A stretch of 64,000 nt of DNA from Pseudognaphalium luteoalbum (GCA_963422505.1 OY730197.1:79803178-79867177); one strand, 5' to 3'. Shown: positions 1 through 11,941, counted from the stretch's first letter. Numbers and translations: made by a program. Notes: generated by a model from the sequence alone, not told the origin.

Positions 1-75
1 TGTTTTTGTTAGTATTCTCAATGGGTGAGCCGATATTTCTTATTGATTTTGCAACACATTAAAAATAAATTTATT

Positions 76-1440
76 AGTAATGTGAGCCATAAGACACTGT
101 TGATACTTGTCAGCAAACATGCTCCAGTCCGTGTTTGTAGGCTCAAAGACAACTAGTGCATCAGTTGTCGCGTGCTTTACTTCTTCTTTCTCTGGAGCTT
201 TAGGAGCATCAGGCTTCGTAAAACCCGATGGAGGAACTTTGGGTTTTTCACATTCTCTAGCAAAATGTCCCAAATTCTGACAATTATAACAGCGAACCTT
301 GCTCTTGTCAAAACCAAAACTGGTTTTGCCATCTCCTTCCAAACTCTTACACCCAGTCCGTTGCAAGAATTTTTGAACTCTTCTTGAGATCATGGCAATA
401 TTCCAGTTTAAATCCATTTGCTCAAGATCATCGTCATCCAATTGAGCATAATCTTCTTTAGCAAGTTCTAATGTAGAATTTGGTTGTGAAACCAAATCCT
501 TGTAGGAGCTAAGAAAAGCTGTGTAGATAGCAGCCTGTTCTTGAATAGCAGGGGAAATTGAAACTTGCTGTTGTGACCCTTGTGAAGGTCCAGAAGCGTA
601 AACTGGATGATGAGCACCAGTAGGCTGCAATGAAGAACTCGTAGCAGAAACGAAGGCCATTCCACCATAAGTCTTCCCGGTGTTTACCTTTCCTCCATAT
701 AATGTCAGGTCTTGAACAAAACCACCCGATTTACACTCCTTCTTCTTCAACTCCATTGCATGAGCTTGAAGAACGCCAATTAGCTCATCCAGATTCATCG
801 TTGCTAACTCTTGGCTCTCTTTTATAAATTGTACTTTAACGTCCCAACTACTAGGTAGAACATCCAACAGCTTCTTATTTACCTCAATTTGAGGGAAATT
901 GTAACCTCCCTCGGTTAACTCACTAACTAACTGTGAGTATCTTGTGAATACGCCAGATGCCATTTCATTAGGAAGAGAATCAAACAGATCATACTATTTC
1001 TTGATTAGTTCTAGTTTAGCCTCCTTATACTTCTGATTTCCACCACATCTCGTCTCAATAGCCTTCCAAAGATCGTATGTTATGTCATGAGTTTTGAAGA
1101 GGCGTAAGACATCTTTAGTGAGGCACATACAGATAGCCGAATGAGCCTTTCTCTCAATGTCATACTCCTTTTTCTCTTCAGGAGACATAGCTTTATAAGT
1201 TTTGGATGGAGGGATACCACGATAGTCTCCCTCAGCTACTGGAGCTTCATATCTTTCTCTGAGTGGACCCCAGAGCTCTGGACAGTGAAAATCTACGTAT
1301 TGTTCAAATCGGTCATGCCAATATGCGTAATCTATATCAGCAGTGAACAGGGGAGGTTTATTATTAGAACCGACATCATGATTTTGTTTGATCATATCTC
1401 TGATTCCCCTAATATCTTCTTTATCAGCAGCAACAGCCAT
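76..1440 (-). pseudogene. gag: gag of element A, broken and 3'-truncated
   Basis: This encodes the capsid/nucleocapsid polyprotein of a copia element. It starts at the ATG at 1438-1440, matching the start in E. One frame runs the whole length but is broken by TAG at 994-996, where E has CAG (Gln). A CCHC knuckle (CYNCQNLGHFAREC) lies near the 3' end and is followed by the conserved PPSGF..PDAP linker. Beyond about position 76 the reading frame leaves homology with E, so the spacer coiled coil, second knuckle and pol are missing. Family assignment is firm. The gene cannot make full-length Gag. Confidence 0.85.
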
Positions 1441-1502
1441 TAAAGGATATCCTGAAAAATACCTCAAAAACAAGAACTAGAAAACTTATTAGTACCAAAG
1501 GC

Positions 1503-1900
1503 GTCACTTGGTAAGTGACGCACTCAAGTGGCGCAACGACTAGCGGCACTTGATAAGTGACGCTATCGAGTGACGTATAAAGTGACTGATGACACTTTAA
1601 GCAAGTGTCGCTCAATCAAGCAAGTGACGCACCCAAGTGTCGTACTTGAGTGACGCAATAAATCAAACAGGCATCACTAGAGGAAGTGACGCTTGGCAAA
1701 CAAGTGACGTGCTAAAGTGACGCACGTGAGTGACGGTGGATTAAAGTAGACGACACTTGAGTTAAGTGTCGTATTAACCCCAAACGACGCTCTAAGTGAC
1801 GCACCAGAGTGACGCACCAGAGTGTCGGTAAAACCCTAATTTGGACTTACGAAGTGCCGCACGAAGTGTCACGTTCAAGTGACGCAACGAGTGTCGCAGA
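1503..1900 (-). repeat. Leader hairpin array of element A (GTGACGC / GTGTCGC units)
   Basis: About 400 bases of untranslated leader just before gag are packed with GTGACGC, GTGTCGC and their complements. Neighbouring units are often arranged as inverted pairs with a short loop, such as AAGTGACGC against GCGTCACTT. The same words recur upstream of the TATA box in this element's LTR and in E's leader. The array is too irregular to be a simple tandem satellite. Confidence 0.8.
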
Positions 1901-2116
1901 AACGGCTGTAAAGTCCCAAAAACCCTAAAAGTCGAATTTTCGTATACCTAACGAAAATTCCTCAAACCCTATCGAACGAAACCTGTAATTAATGATGAAA
2001 ATTGTCTGGAAAGCACCTAATCGATCCAAAATACTTTATTATTCTTGGTTCTTTATACGAACCAAACCGAAATCAATCCAAAAACGTCTTCAAAATGTCA
2101 ATCGAACCACCTAAAG

Positions 2117-2128
2117 GCTCTGATACTA
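2117..2128 (-). other. Primer-binding site of element A
   Basis: The minus strand reads TAGTATCAGAGC, one base from the initiator-Met tRNA complement TGGTATCAGAGC. It lies 2 bases inside the LTR end at 2131. Confidence 0.8.
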
Positions 2129-2130
2129 GT

Positions 2131-2603
2131 TGTGAGTGCCCCTAGTCGTGGATCTAAATGATTGATGACTGTGATTGTAAGGCAGAATCAAACAATCACA
2201 CAAATAACTATTAATCGCAAACCGAAAACAAGTAAACAAATCAAATATGATGTTGTATTGATAAACGTAACCAATCAGATTGTTTACAATGTTGCAATTT
2301 CGACAAATGGTGCTAGGGTTTCGTCAACCCTAGCCAAAAACCCGTTGGTTTGTATTTATACTAAACCAAAACCGGCAGACATGCGTCACTTGGCCAGTGT
2401 CGCATGTGGCCGCCTTCATGCGTCACTTACCTAAGTGGCGCTATGCGTCACTAAGACAAGTGTTGCTATGCGTCACTAAGGCAAGTGTCGCCTAAACCAA
2501 AACATAAGTGTCGCTACATACAAAATCTATATTTCTATTAAACGACTAACGACACTTTACAACTCGATAGACTAACTGACAGGCAAACTGATATGCATCA
2601 ACA
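2131..2603 (-). repeat. 5' LTR of element A (473 bp)
   Basis: In element orientation it starts TGTTGATGCAT and ends GGCACTCACA, directly before the primer-binding site. It aligns along its length with the LTR of E at 55711-56158. A TATA box (TATAAATA) lies at 2353-2360. Upstream of it, at 2389-2512, is a cluster of GCGACACTT/AAGTGACGC inverted units. This supports a U3 promoter with family-specific upstream elements. Confidence 0.85.
2353..2360 (-). promoter_or_regulatory. TATA box of element A LTR
   Basis: The minus strand reads AGTATAAATACA, conserved at the same place in E's LTR. The GTGACGC hairpin cluster begins about 30 bases upstream. Confidence 0.65.
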
Positions 2604-3160
2604 GAATCAACGCAAACAGACGCATAACAAAGGAAACACGCGCGAATCGAGAAACGAGGCAACATGCGACGTACTGGTGCGGGTAGCAGCCAGCCGCCGC
2701 CGGCTGCCACCTGGCCGCCGCCAGCTGCCACCCCCCTGCACGGATCCCGCTTGTTGTTCCTTGTGTGTACCCGGTGCTAGACCTTTACATGTTTTTCCGT
2801 ACCCGGTGCACCACCTTTTCCACCTTTTTTGTACCTGGTCCACCACCTTTCACTCCTTTTGCTAATGTGAGCCTAGGGATGCTAACTTGAGCTAAGTCTC
2901 TCCTATAAATAGCAGCCCCTAGCTCTCATTTCAACACACTCTCATATTCACACTCATACATATACTCTCACTCTTCCGTTTCCACTTTCTCACTCTAGAA
3001 ATTCTCATATTTTAGTCTAGGATTATTGTAATTAATCTACGGATTAACATAGAGGTTAGAACGAACGTTAGGAGTTTGGAGATTCACCTTTGTACGTGTG
3101 AACGAGTTGTCAATCATAATAATACGCTGCTACGCATTTATTTCCGGGTGATATCGAAAC
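2604..3160 (+). repeat. LTR-like promoter segment W, interrupted by element A
   Basis: A GC-rich inverted cluster (2690-2740, GCCGCCGCC and GGCTG words) is followed by a clear TATA box (TATAAATA, 2904-2911) and a pyrimidine-rich, CACTCT-rich stretch typical of an LTR transcription start. No protein frame is present, and the left part would lie beyond element A. I read it as the U3-R part of an unrelated LTR retrotransposon. The family is not recognised. Confidence 0.45.
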
Positions 3161-4760
3161 CTTTATCATACTTGCTTTATTTCGTATTTTAAATATGTAT
3201 TATTGCCTTGTATGTGATTTGTCTATTACCATGAATTGCGAGTAGTTTATTATTGTGATTGTTGATGATGTAGATAATTATAAGTAAGGATGACATTATA
3301 CAATTAAGTGTACTACAATTGTGAAAGTGATATAACAGCCCCTATTCGACAGTTTATCTGATATAGTACTGGAAATGTTTCACGCGAAGTACAAATGTAT
3401 GGAAGTCGATAAACGACCAAAGGTAGTTACATCACTGGAATCAACTCTAGTTTAACAGTTGGAATTCCGAAAGGATAATACAACTTCATAACTAACTGGT
3501 ATATTCTACGAAAGTCAATGCGCAATAAAATGATGTTCAAAAACGCGTTCAGATAAAATAGGAATTAATGACCTTTGTATCGTTAAGACTTTATGAACTT
3601 GAGTTTAATTTATGGAGTACCCTTTCTGGTTATCCACGTGACTGCAACCTAGTAATTAGGACTTGATCAACCTTAATTATGGCAAGTAGTTATCTGTGCC
3701 CATGACATGCAACAAGTAAGACACAGTGAACCCACTCGTTGTACATATTAGGTTTACATTTCTGCTTCGCTTTACATTTAGTTAGTTTAGAGTGTCACGT
3801 TCACTGTCAATTACTCCTGATCGCATGTCTGATGTAAGAAGCAGTTGAACTACCATGTAAAGTACACTGTCCGATTACTGAAAGGCATGGTCTGCATATG
3901 AAACACGTTTTTATAAACTGCAAATAATACAGGGATGTATAACTGTTTGAAAAGGAGAGCTCAAGTCATAAGTTGAAGTATCCAAGCCTTAATGCACAAA
4001 ACAATACTTAGGAATAAGAATAAAATCCTAGTGACCTGGAATCCTTAAAAAACTAAGTCTTACATAATCAGCAGTCTAAACATACAAAGTTATTAATCTG
4101 CATGCTAACGAAATACTAAATTATTTTAGGGGTTAAGAACGGTCGGACCTATGAGACGATACGCTACTGATTCATGCACCTCGGCGTCAAGCCAAGATAG
4201 GTTGTTTATCTTTCAACTAGATAGGTATTGGAAGTTTGCGTATTGCTCCGATCAGAATCACGATAACCTAGTTCCTAGTGACATGCCAATGGGAAATTTA
4301 GTTGGTAGGGTTCTAGAGTTTACACCTAATAGTTTAAATCATTACATTTAGCATTGTTCCTGTTTAATCTGTCATCCCGAAACATTAATTATCGAAATCT
4401 CAGCAATCACATGTTTATCTTTACCTGTTTTCCTGCACTTTAATTTCCTGCAATTTACTTTTTTGCATTTTAATTACTTGTCTTTAGTTTAAAACCCCCA
4501 AACCTACCTACTTTGTTCCATCCTAAATATTTCCCTACTGAAAACACCATCTTTAATCGCCCACACGTTTGGATTCATAGAACGATCTTAGGTCATACTT
4601 ACCGCTTGCTAACCAGAGTAGGTAGTACGCATAATTTAAGCCCAGCTAAATATAAATTTTAAAACCCCTGCTGCACCTGCACCCCCATCAGAAATCACAA
4701 CGACACTGAACCGACGGTTGCGGGTGCAACAAGGTTCAGGGCAGAAAATTCGCCGATGCA
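3161..4760. other. Non-coding debris, no gene seen
   Basis: Unique-looking AT-rich sequence with no credible reading frame. The pyrimidine-rich part at 4400-4640 (CTGCAATTT, TTTGCATTTTAATTAC words) resembles untranslated parts of plant LTR elements, but no boundary can be placed. Confidence 0.4.
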
Positions 4761-4883
4761 GATCGCGACGCGATCATCATGAATCGCGACGCGAGGTAAG
4801 TAGAATCGCGATGCGATTATGTCCAGTTGCAACGTGATTCAGCCTGGGTTGCGACGCGATCTGGTTCGATTGCGCCTCGATTT
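4761..4883 (+). repeat. ATCGCGACGCGAT hairpin array in LTR fragment X
   Basis: Five to six copies of a GC-rich inverted word (GATCGCGACGCGATC and decayed forms) sit in an AT-rich context. The array lies just before sequence homologous to the downstream half of Tekay-like LTR Y. Confidence 0.7.
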
Positions 4884-5790
4884 AGGTCTGCACAAACCAG
4901 TTTTATTTCTGCATAAGTTTTGTGGGCTAATGTTAGTGTACCAGCTTTGTGTTAACTAATAGTAAAGTGTATGGTGATAACTTGAAACATATAAACTAGT
5001 TAACATGAAAGATGATGGATTGAATATATACAATATGTTTATTGTTGCTATGTGATTGTTTGTTGACAATATATACTTATACTAAGTATGTTGTAAGAGA
5101 TTGAATTGAGTAACTAACCCAAGTGTTTTCTTGTGTTTTCAGACAAGCAGAAGACTCAGTGAATTAGTCAACTGAGTGGTTAGATCGAAGTTGACAGGTG
5201 AATAGATTTGGAACTTCAGTGTGATTTGGTTGTGACATATTGGTTACAACGGATAAAACATAGTTAGTTATTGATTGTTATTACTGAAATATATATATAA
5301 TTGTGATGTGTTGCCTTTTGTGCATTTGATGACTTGGAGGTCAACGATTTGTTGGATTGGTTGCTATAGGTTAGTCAATATGAGATTTGTGATCATGTGT
5401 TGAGAATAGAACACATATTGACTAAAGGTAGCAACCAGTTATCGGTAAATCACTGTATTGGCTTGTAGTGATCATAAGTGTCGCTTGGTGGACCACCGAT
5501 CCTCTTGATGATATAGTGTCTATGTGTTATTTGCTGTTAATCAGTATTGCTAGGCTAAGTTAGACTGTTGAGACAATTCTATTCACTTAGCTTCGTGCTA
5601 ATCCTATTATTTACTCCTTATAGGTTTTTTTATGATTTTGGGTTGGGCAAGGAGTGGACTTGAAGAATGTTTGACCATGGACACTCTGATGTTATTAGTG
5701 TTTTGATATGTTTTATATAACGCCCAGAATACAGTTTATAACTTGTAAAATTTAATAGTTTATACTTAAAACTTATGTAATGTTTTGAAG
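4884..5790 (+). repeat. Tekay-like LTR fragment X
   Basis: Several blocks match the end of LTR Y at 24780-25500: a GTGACTAAC / AGAAGACTCAGTGA block, a CTTCAGTGTGATTT block, then GCTAATCC and a GGATGTTTGACCA-like block, ending near TATATAACGCCC. Order and orientation are the same. The fragment has no primer-binding site and fades into unrelated DNA, so it is a decayed remnant. Confidence 0.6.
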
Positions 5791-6391
5791 ATGACGTCAT
5801 GAGTGGGATTTCGCTTCCGACCTTTTAAAATAAATAGTATAAAAATTGTGGGTTGTTATAATATTAATATTAATGAAGTACTAATAATTATAAAAAAGCT
5901 CGAAACCAACAAACATATTGGGTTAATTAACAATGATAAATATCAGTATAAATTTAGAAATTTATTATGGAGCAACAAGTATTAAAAAGCCCGTCTATAT
6001 GGAGAGGTTTTTTAACTAAATTTATATGCAAAAGAAACTTTGAAAAGTTTTTTCTTTACGAAGAAAAAACTTTTTCTAACAAATGTTTGAGATGTTAAAA
6101 GTTTATTTCCATTTCGTTGTTTTTATGAAAAAAATTATTGATTAGATCGGAATTAATATACCTATGTGATCCGATGTATTTGTCGTTGTGAAAAAAAATT
6201 GTCCTTATGCTAAACAAATTATCGATCAAATAGGTATATTATGATTCAATCAATCATTAATAAGAGAGGTTTCTACAAACCACTGATTTGCTGGTTTATG
6301 AATGAATTCATTTGTATAATTTTTATTGCGAGGTAACGTTTTCATATTGGAAAAGAAATTATTTCATTGTAAAAAAGAAAAGTACATTTCT
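5791..6391. other. AT-rich non-coding DNA with one perfect inverted repeat
   Basis: No gene is seen. At 6043-6074 a 14-bp perfect inverted repeat (AAAAGTTTTTTCTT and its complement) surrounds a 4-base loop. No target duplication is obvious around it. Confidence 0.5.
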
Positions 6392-7310
6392 TCTACTATA
6401 TATAAAGAAAACCATATTAATTCTTAGCTTGCCACATCACCACCATTATATACTTATTTATTGTTATTAATTAATTAATATTATATTAATACTAATATCA
6501 TTATAACATTATTTATTTACCTTCTCATTACTTCATAATTTGACTTACTCATTTTGTACATGTCATAATTTTAAGTTTAATTAACATACACATTCTTTTA
6601 GAAACAGTCTAATTTTAAGATATATTGATATATTTATTTATATGCTAAACACTAAAGATTATTTGACATGTTAATTATTATATAACTTAATCTTAACATA
6701 GAAGATGAATACATTATACATCTTGATAGATTATTCGTAATCTCTTTCACATCTTAATAATTAACCTAACATTAATATGCATTGTAACCTTTAAAATCAG
6801 TATTTTAAACCCTAAAGAAATAGTTAAAACAATATAATCCTTAACTATATAAAAACAACATGATCTTTAAAACTTTATATAAATATTTAATAATCTTCTA
6901 TTTATGTAACATGTTCTCAATAACTATTTGTATGTACTCATTTATTACAATCTATGATTTTGGTTTAATATGTTGTAGCCTCAATAATAAATTTTTGATA
7001 AATTCATTTGTCAAACACAATCACTATTATAGTATCTTTTATTTGGTTCAAGTTGATTTTTTCATTTGTGTCTAAATGTCTATAATTTCAAGCTCGTTTT
7101 TTAATAACGTTTGTATCTTCATTTATAACTTATTATATGATCTTTTGGTAACATTTTAATCTTCTTTTATGGTAATATTTTCATCTTCGTTTTCTCGGGT
7201 AGGTTTATGTGTATTGATTACAATAATCTTGAAGATAGAATACAAACAACATTAGCAATCAACGTTAAATTTATGGGGCGTGAGTTGTGCACAACCCCGG
7301 TATTTTCTAG
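6392..7310 (+). mobile_element. Candidate non-autonomous Helitron
   Basis: The left end begins TCTACTATATATAAAG, like many plant Helitrons. The right end is a GTTGTG/CACAAC stem, a short spacer and CTAG followed by T, as expected at a Helitron 3' terminus. The interior is AT-rich and non-coding. The base before the left end is T, not the expected A, and no second copy is available here, so the call is tentative. Confidence 0.35.
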
Positions 7311-7412
7311 TCTCCTTATAAGAAGTAACAAGTTATTTGTAGAAATCATCCCTCTTTTTGTTTCTCTTTTTTATATATCCAAACCAATACAATTTGTTAC
7401 TGTATGACCAAC

Positions 7413-7751
7413 TAGGCATGAACAAAAACCAGGTTGGGCAAAACCCGACCCGTACCCGATACCCGACCCGGGTACAATCCCTAAATGAGAAATCGGGTTC
7501 TTTCCAAACCCGACCTGAACCCGAATCGGGTTTTTTGACCCACGAATACCGGTTTTAAACCGAGTTTTTTAACCCGACTCGTAGTGTACCCTGTTCCAAC
7601 CCGATTTTGAATTTCAAAAACCCAACCCGGGTCCCTACCCGTCGGGTACTAAAAAAACCCAAACCGGGTTAAAAAAACCGACTTTTTAAAAAGCTGGTTT
7701 CAGGTTTTTTTTTCAGATTCGGTTCTTGGTTTGATTTTTTGTTCCTGACTA
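7413..7751. mobile_element. hAT-type MITE, 339 bp, with 8-bp target duplication
   Basis: The ends are imperfect terminal inverted repeats: TAGGCATGAACAAAAA on the left, and the complement of TAGTCAGGAACAAAAA on the right. They are flanked by the 8-bp direct repeat TGACCAAC (7405-7412 and 7752-7759). The interior is dominated by ACCCG/CGGGT words on both strands, as in subterminal repeats of plant hAT elements. It encodes nothing and would depend on a transposase in trans. Confidence 0.8.
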
Positions 7752-7759
7752 TGACCAAC

Positions 7760-8747
7760 ATCTTTCTAATGAATAATAAGTTAATAACTAGATGGATACG
7801 TCCCATGTGCATGATTAGTTTTCCAGCACAACATTCGATGATCCAAGTTTCAAACTGAATAATTACTTCATCAATATTGCTTCATCTTGTCATCTTTATT
7901 TATACTAGGATTGATATTACTTTTTTTTTTAACAGCAGAAGTGATATTGGTATTACTTCTAGTTGCCTTTATTTATTACTTCTGTTGTTATATTTTAGTT
8001 GACTTTATTTATCTTGTGCATTTTTAATGGAATTTAATGTATACTCTTGGTTTTTTCCTTGTTTTTTATGGAATTTATTGTCTCATCTCGTGGACTTCCT
8101 TTAGTCATTTTTGTCCATCTCAATCTTACTTTTATCGACTTATCTCACAAGTTATGATGTTCTAACCATCCCCGACTTCATTTTAAAATGAGATCTCCTG
8201 ACCATGTATAGTGTAAAAATGCGTACCGTAGTATACGTTATGACTTTTCTATGACTCAACTTGATCAACGTACCTGTAGATTATAAAGATCACTTTAAAA
8301 TCAACTAGCGATATAAGAGTAGCTCATCAACTTATATACGTTTGTTATGCTTTTTTAAGTTAGATATGCGTTTGTACCCAATAATCAATCTCTTAACCCA
8401 AATTCCTTGTGAAGTTTCCTTTTTAATGATTTACAATCAAATCCACGTACCAAGATCAAGACTTATTATTAAAGTTGAGACCTAGCATTGGGCCTTCCCT
8501 CCCTTCAACAATATTCATGAGATCTCACATAGCTTAAAGCCACATTGAAAAGAGATAGGGTTTTGATCCTCCATAACTTGAGATAAACGGGCTACCAAGG
8601 ATTTCATACACATTAATACCGAACTACAACCATAGATTGATGCGATTTCACTTTGTGATCTTTTAATTATGGTCTGACTTCTACAAAGCGATGTATATAA
8701 GTGTAAATAGGCTTCTATTCTATAAGCTATTGGGGATAGATAGAGTA
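7760..8747. other. Non-coding DNA, no gene seen
   Basis: AT-rich sequence without a credible frame, LTR boundary or RNA gene. Confidence 0.4.
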
Positions 8748-8913
8748 TGTAACACCTATTTCTTGGTTCTAGTAGTATTTTAATATTTTCTGACTTTGAA
8801 TTATTATCTAATGTGTCCGAAAATAGTTTCGGTATGTTTTAGTCAAATAAATGAGGAAAATGGTCAAATAGATTATTGTGACTAGTAAATTATTACTTGT
8901 TTTAAATTAATAA
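8748..8913 (+). repeat. Left part of LTR Y (Tekay-like), cut by element B
   Basis: It begins TGTAACACCT, the typical start of long Tekay-type LTRs and the mirror of the GGGTGTTATA end at 25640. It stops at the LTR of element B. The continuation is proposed at 22327. The join rests on terminal structure and position, because no second intact copy is in the window. Confidence 0.5.
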
Positions 8914-9354
8914 TGTAGGACCCTTGTAGTCGGACCTAACCGAATCCCTAATAATCAAACGTAGTGTGGAATCCCACGATTGATAACAAAACGTTAAACG
9001 AGTAAACAACAAATCAAACACAAAGTATATCAATTGAATACCAAAAGTCGATCAGCTTATATTGAATAGAACAGTTACAATATGCTCTCTCATCTCACAA
9101 ATTCGTCAACCCTAGCTAATGAGACGTATGTGTCTATTTATACTAGACCTAATCTGACCTTTGCGACACAAGCTGTGTCATCAAGCCGACTCATGCGACA
9201 CAAGATGTGTCGCCAAGTTAACTATTGCGACACAAAGACCTTGTGTCGCCAAAACACAAAATGTAATTAATACAAACGTTATTACTAACATAATTACATA
9301 TCAAACGCATTACAGACTTAGACCAACTGATAGACACACCAAGATGCACCAACA
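8914..9354 (-). repeat. 3' LTR of element B (441 bp)
   Basis: Same length as the 5' LTR. The TATA box (TATAAATA on minus) lies at 9135-9142. Upstream, at 9159-9255, are three hairpin units GCGACACA..TGTGTCGC with different loops; one has decayed to TGTGTCATC. It is preceded on the minus strand by a purine tract. Confidence 0.9.
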
Positions 9355-9368
9355 AACTCCCCCGTGTC
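9355..9368 (-). other. Polypurine tract of element B
   Basis: The minus strand reads ACACGGGGGAGTT directly before the 3' LTR, as expected for the plus-strand primer of reverse transcription. Confidence 0.7.
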
Positions 9369-9392
9369 TTCAGCTTGGTCTTCAAAATTTCT

Positions 9393-10815
9393 TCAATTAA
9401 GCCCAGCCTGCAGGAAACCTGCCTCCAGCATGAATCCCATGCGTAACATACACAGTGACAACTCTCTGAATTGTCTAGCAAGAATCAAATTCACAACATT
9501 TCTTATGTTGAAGCGAATTGGATTATCAAACAACTTCCTCAAGTCTTTCTGTGACAAATTGATCAAGCTCATAGGATCAAAAACTCTAAATTGAGCTTTC
9601 TTCAAACCATAGAGCGAAGTTCTCTCTGGATGCTCAGATTCTGGAACAAAAATGAACACAGATTCGCCTGTATGGGGATCAAGTTCCCAATGATGAAATC
9701 TTGTTAGAAAGTTAAAGGGAACTGTCTCGAATGGAATCTCAGTTAAACAATTAGCTGGTGGATAATGCACTTTGCAAATTGGCTGCCTTGTAACTGGATC
9801 AAGTTTCTTCTTGAATATGAATCTCGTACCAAGCGTCGGTTTGATAAAATTATATTTTTTGCTCTTCACTTCACGACGCAAAACCGTCTGTACAAAATCA
9901 GCTCTTGAATCCCTATTTGGATTTATCAGTTCCAGTTGAGCTAGACGATTTATTTCTCCCTTTGACAATGTACTCAATATCTTGAATGATCTTTTGAAAT
10001 ACTGAATGCCATCGCTTCTTTTAATCATGAAAATACCTTTGTAGGTTTTCCAGCTTTTAATAATTCCAGTATAATTCCCACTAACCTTATATGTCTTGCA
10101 AGTAACAGGAATAGATTCACCAGGAATAAAACTTATCAGAAGCCGGTGTAGTTTCTGGAACAGTTTGCGAAGTTCCAGCTGGCTCTGCTTCATCTTCCGA
10201 AGAATCATTCTCGATTGTCGTAGCATCATCATAGAATTCATCAGGACGCATCTCCTCTTCTTCAATCTCGACATCATCATTTATTTCAAATTCAGGTTCA
10301 GATGCCTGACTTACCTCATTAACCATTTGCTGATTAAAAGATAGATTAGCATTTGAAAAATCTATAGCTAACGGTCTTGGTTGACCTGGAATGTCATCGA
10401 CAGAGAAATAATCCAAACGAAGAGATTCATTATCATCATAAATATTTACATTATCATCTACATTGTCAATCTGTGTTCCGGCTGAAGCCCTAGATGTTGT
10501 TTCTATGGCACGCAGGCCTGACTCCCCTGGAACGACAGCTAGGGATTCTAGTTCAAAAACCCTAGTGTTCAAAGTAGGAAGTAAAGCTGCTTGTTCTTCT
10601 AACACTTTAATCTGAGCATCTTGAACCTCCAACACCGATGCCTGAGACTGAATCATTTTAGCTTGATTGTCCATGGTCTGCTGCATCTGATCCATTCTTT
10701 TCAACAATTCCTCGATAACCGAAGGCAAAGGTTGAATGGGAACCTCAACACGGGGAATGTCAACCCGTGGCCTCGAAGACGACGTAGAGGTACGACGAAT
10801 AGACTGAGGTGGAAC
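9393..10815 (-). pseudogene. C-terminal half of env-position gene of element B
   Basis: It continues in frame after the TAG at 10816-10818. A strong heptad coiled coil is encoded near 10560-10720 (LLKRMDQMQQTMDNQ), then an acidic stretch, then the conserved C-terminal domain. A 1-base frameshift near 10130 separates the acidic stretch from that domain. The domain carries GII..FMIKRSDGIQYF, ADFVQTVLRREVKSKKYNFIKP-like, FHHWELDPHTGE and FRVFD..NLSQKDLRKL blocks, matching the gene of element C at 31435-32280. B' has the ancestral C-terminus; a further 1-base indel has changed it here. The function is unknown, and no membrane segment is visible. Confidence 0.75.
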
Positions 10816-11939
10816 CTAATCTTCATCATCAAGATCAGCACTTCTTGATCGTTTGCCCTGATCAGGGCGCACATAACTCGTACCTGCACGAATACGACGC
10901 TGTATTCGTTTGAACTGACGAGGATCAAAGCGTTGAATATTCCTCAACGCATCTCCGGAAGGGACATCCCTTGGAGAAGTCTCAGGAGTAGAGCCTCCAT
11001 CTGAATCTTCAAGATTAGGCTGATCAGCCTGTTCTCCAGCTTGGAAATTTTCAATTTCCTGTAACAGATCATCGACCTGTATTTGAGCATCATGGAGGTG
11101 CAATTCCTCCTCCTGAATTTCCTGCCCAGGTGCAGGCAAAAAATCCATAAAACCGTCATTGGGCGGCGCAACATAAGCCCCATCGATTATGTGCCCAAAC
11201 AACGGAAAATTGTTGTTCGCGTTCGCACTAGCCGCACAAACCGTCCAGATTCGGACGTTCATGGGAGTTGGACGCAAGCGTTCGTGAGCATTTTGCGGAA
11301 GGCCTGGAAGCTGATTGTCAAGAAAAAGATGAATGAAGCGTGGATATAAATTCCAACGCTTGTCCCCGGCGTTAAGATTGTCCACCATTGCCCTAAAGAT
11401 ATACCCAGAAAAATTGAAGGGCTTGTTGTAGATCAATGCCAACATGGCGGAGGCCGTAGAATGACTAATACCGTCAAAACCCGCCTTACGAGGAGAAAGA
11501 CAGACGATAAGAACATGCCTCAAATATCTCCAGACGTTAGGCAGATTCGCCTTGCGATATTGGTCGTTAGGCACACCTGGATAACCGAGACATGTCATAG
11601 CCCCAACAATAAACTCATTGCCAAAAAGAGTAGGCATTTCCGTAGCATCTCCAAAGTGGAAGAATTCCCAAATAACCTGTTCGGAGATAATGAGTTGACG
11701 ATCACCCACAGTGTAGACAATCCTGGTAAATGGCAGCTCGGAGTTGATCACCGCATTTTCCCAAAATTGAGCCACCTGGTCCTTGTAAATAGTGGTTGTT
11801 ACGGTGATAGCAGTATGAATACGAGACCTGCGTAGAAATGCCACCATTGGCCTGTATGGCGCAACCGTCTCCTTCAAATCATCCAAAAATGCCACAATGT
11901 TGTGACGTGGCACCCATAGAATATCACCATCTGCCATTG
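10816..11939 (-). pseudogene. N-terminal half of env-position gene of element B
   Basis: An ATG at 11935-11937 opens a 373-codon frame ending at TAG 10816-10818; the frame stays open beyond that stop. The product has a roughly 280-residue folded-looking N-terminal domain (..RSRI....FWE, GYPGVP, YNKPFNFSGYIF) followed by acidic, low-complexity sequence and a basic GKRSRS patch. Element C has the same order. It resembles the uncharacterised ORFs that occupy the envelope position in SIRE-type elements and related plant transposon ORFs. The ATG follows a 3' splice site (TATACTTTGCACAG, AG at 11940-11941) by 2 bases, so a spliced subgenomic RNA is likely. Unlike C, no introns interrupt this region. 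Confidence 0.7.
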
Positions 11940-11941
11940 CT

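Larger units (their letters stand above)
1..2603 (-). mobile_element. Element A: Ty1/copia (SIRE-like, family 1), 5' part
   Basis: The minus strand carries, in order, an LTR (2131-2603), a primer-binding site, a repeat-rich leader and a gag gene closely related to element E at 55711 onwards. Only the 5' end lies in the window. Gag similarity to E stops near position 76, after which the sequence is unrelated, so the element is truncated or interrupted there rather than simply cut by the window edge. The LTR outer end matches the 5' end of E's LTR, which fixes the boundary at 2603. No target duplication can be checked because the 3' LTR is not present. Confidence 0.85.

Noticed and set aside
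2593..2865. Pro/Cys-rich open frames in the GC-rich segment near 2700
   Set aside because: Overlapping frames on both strands arise from a GC-rich inverted repeat upstream of a TATA box; no homology or codon pattern supports a protein.
7200..7407. Short frame with MCIDYNNLE resembling the RT motif MCIDYREL
   Set aside because: The similarity is limited to a few residues, flanking sequence has no RT features, and it lies in the Helitron-like segment.
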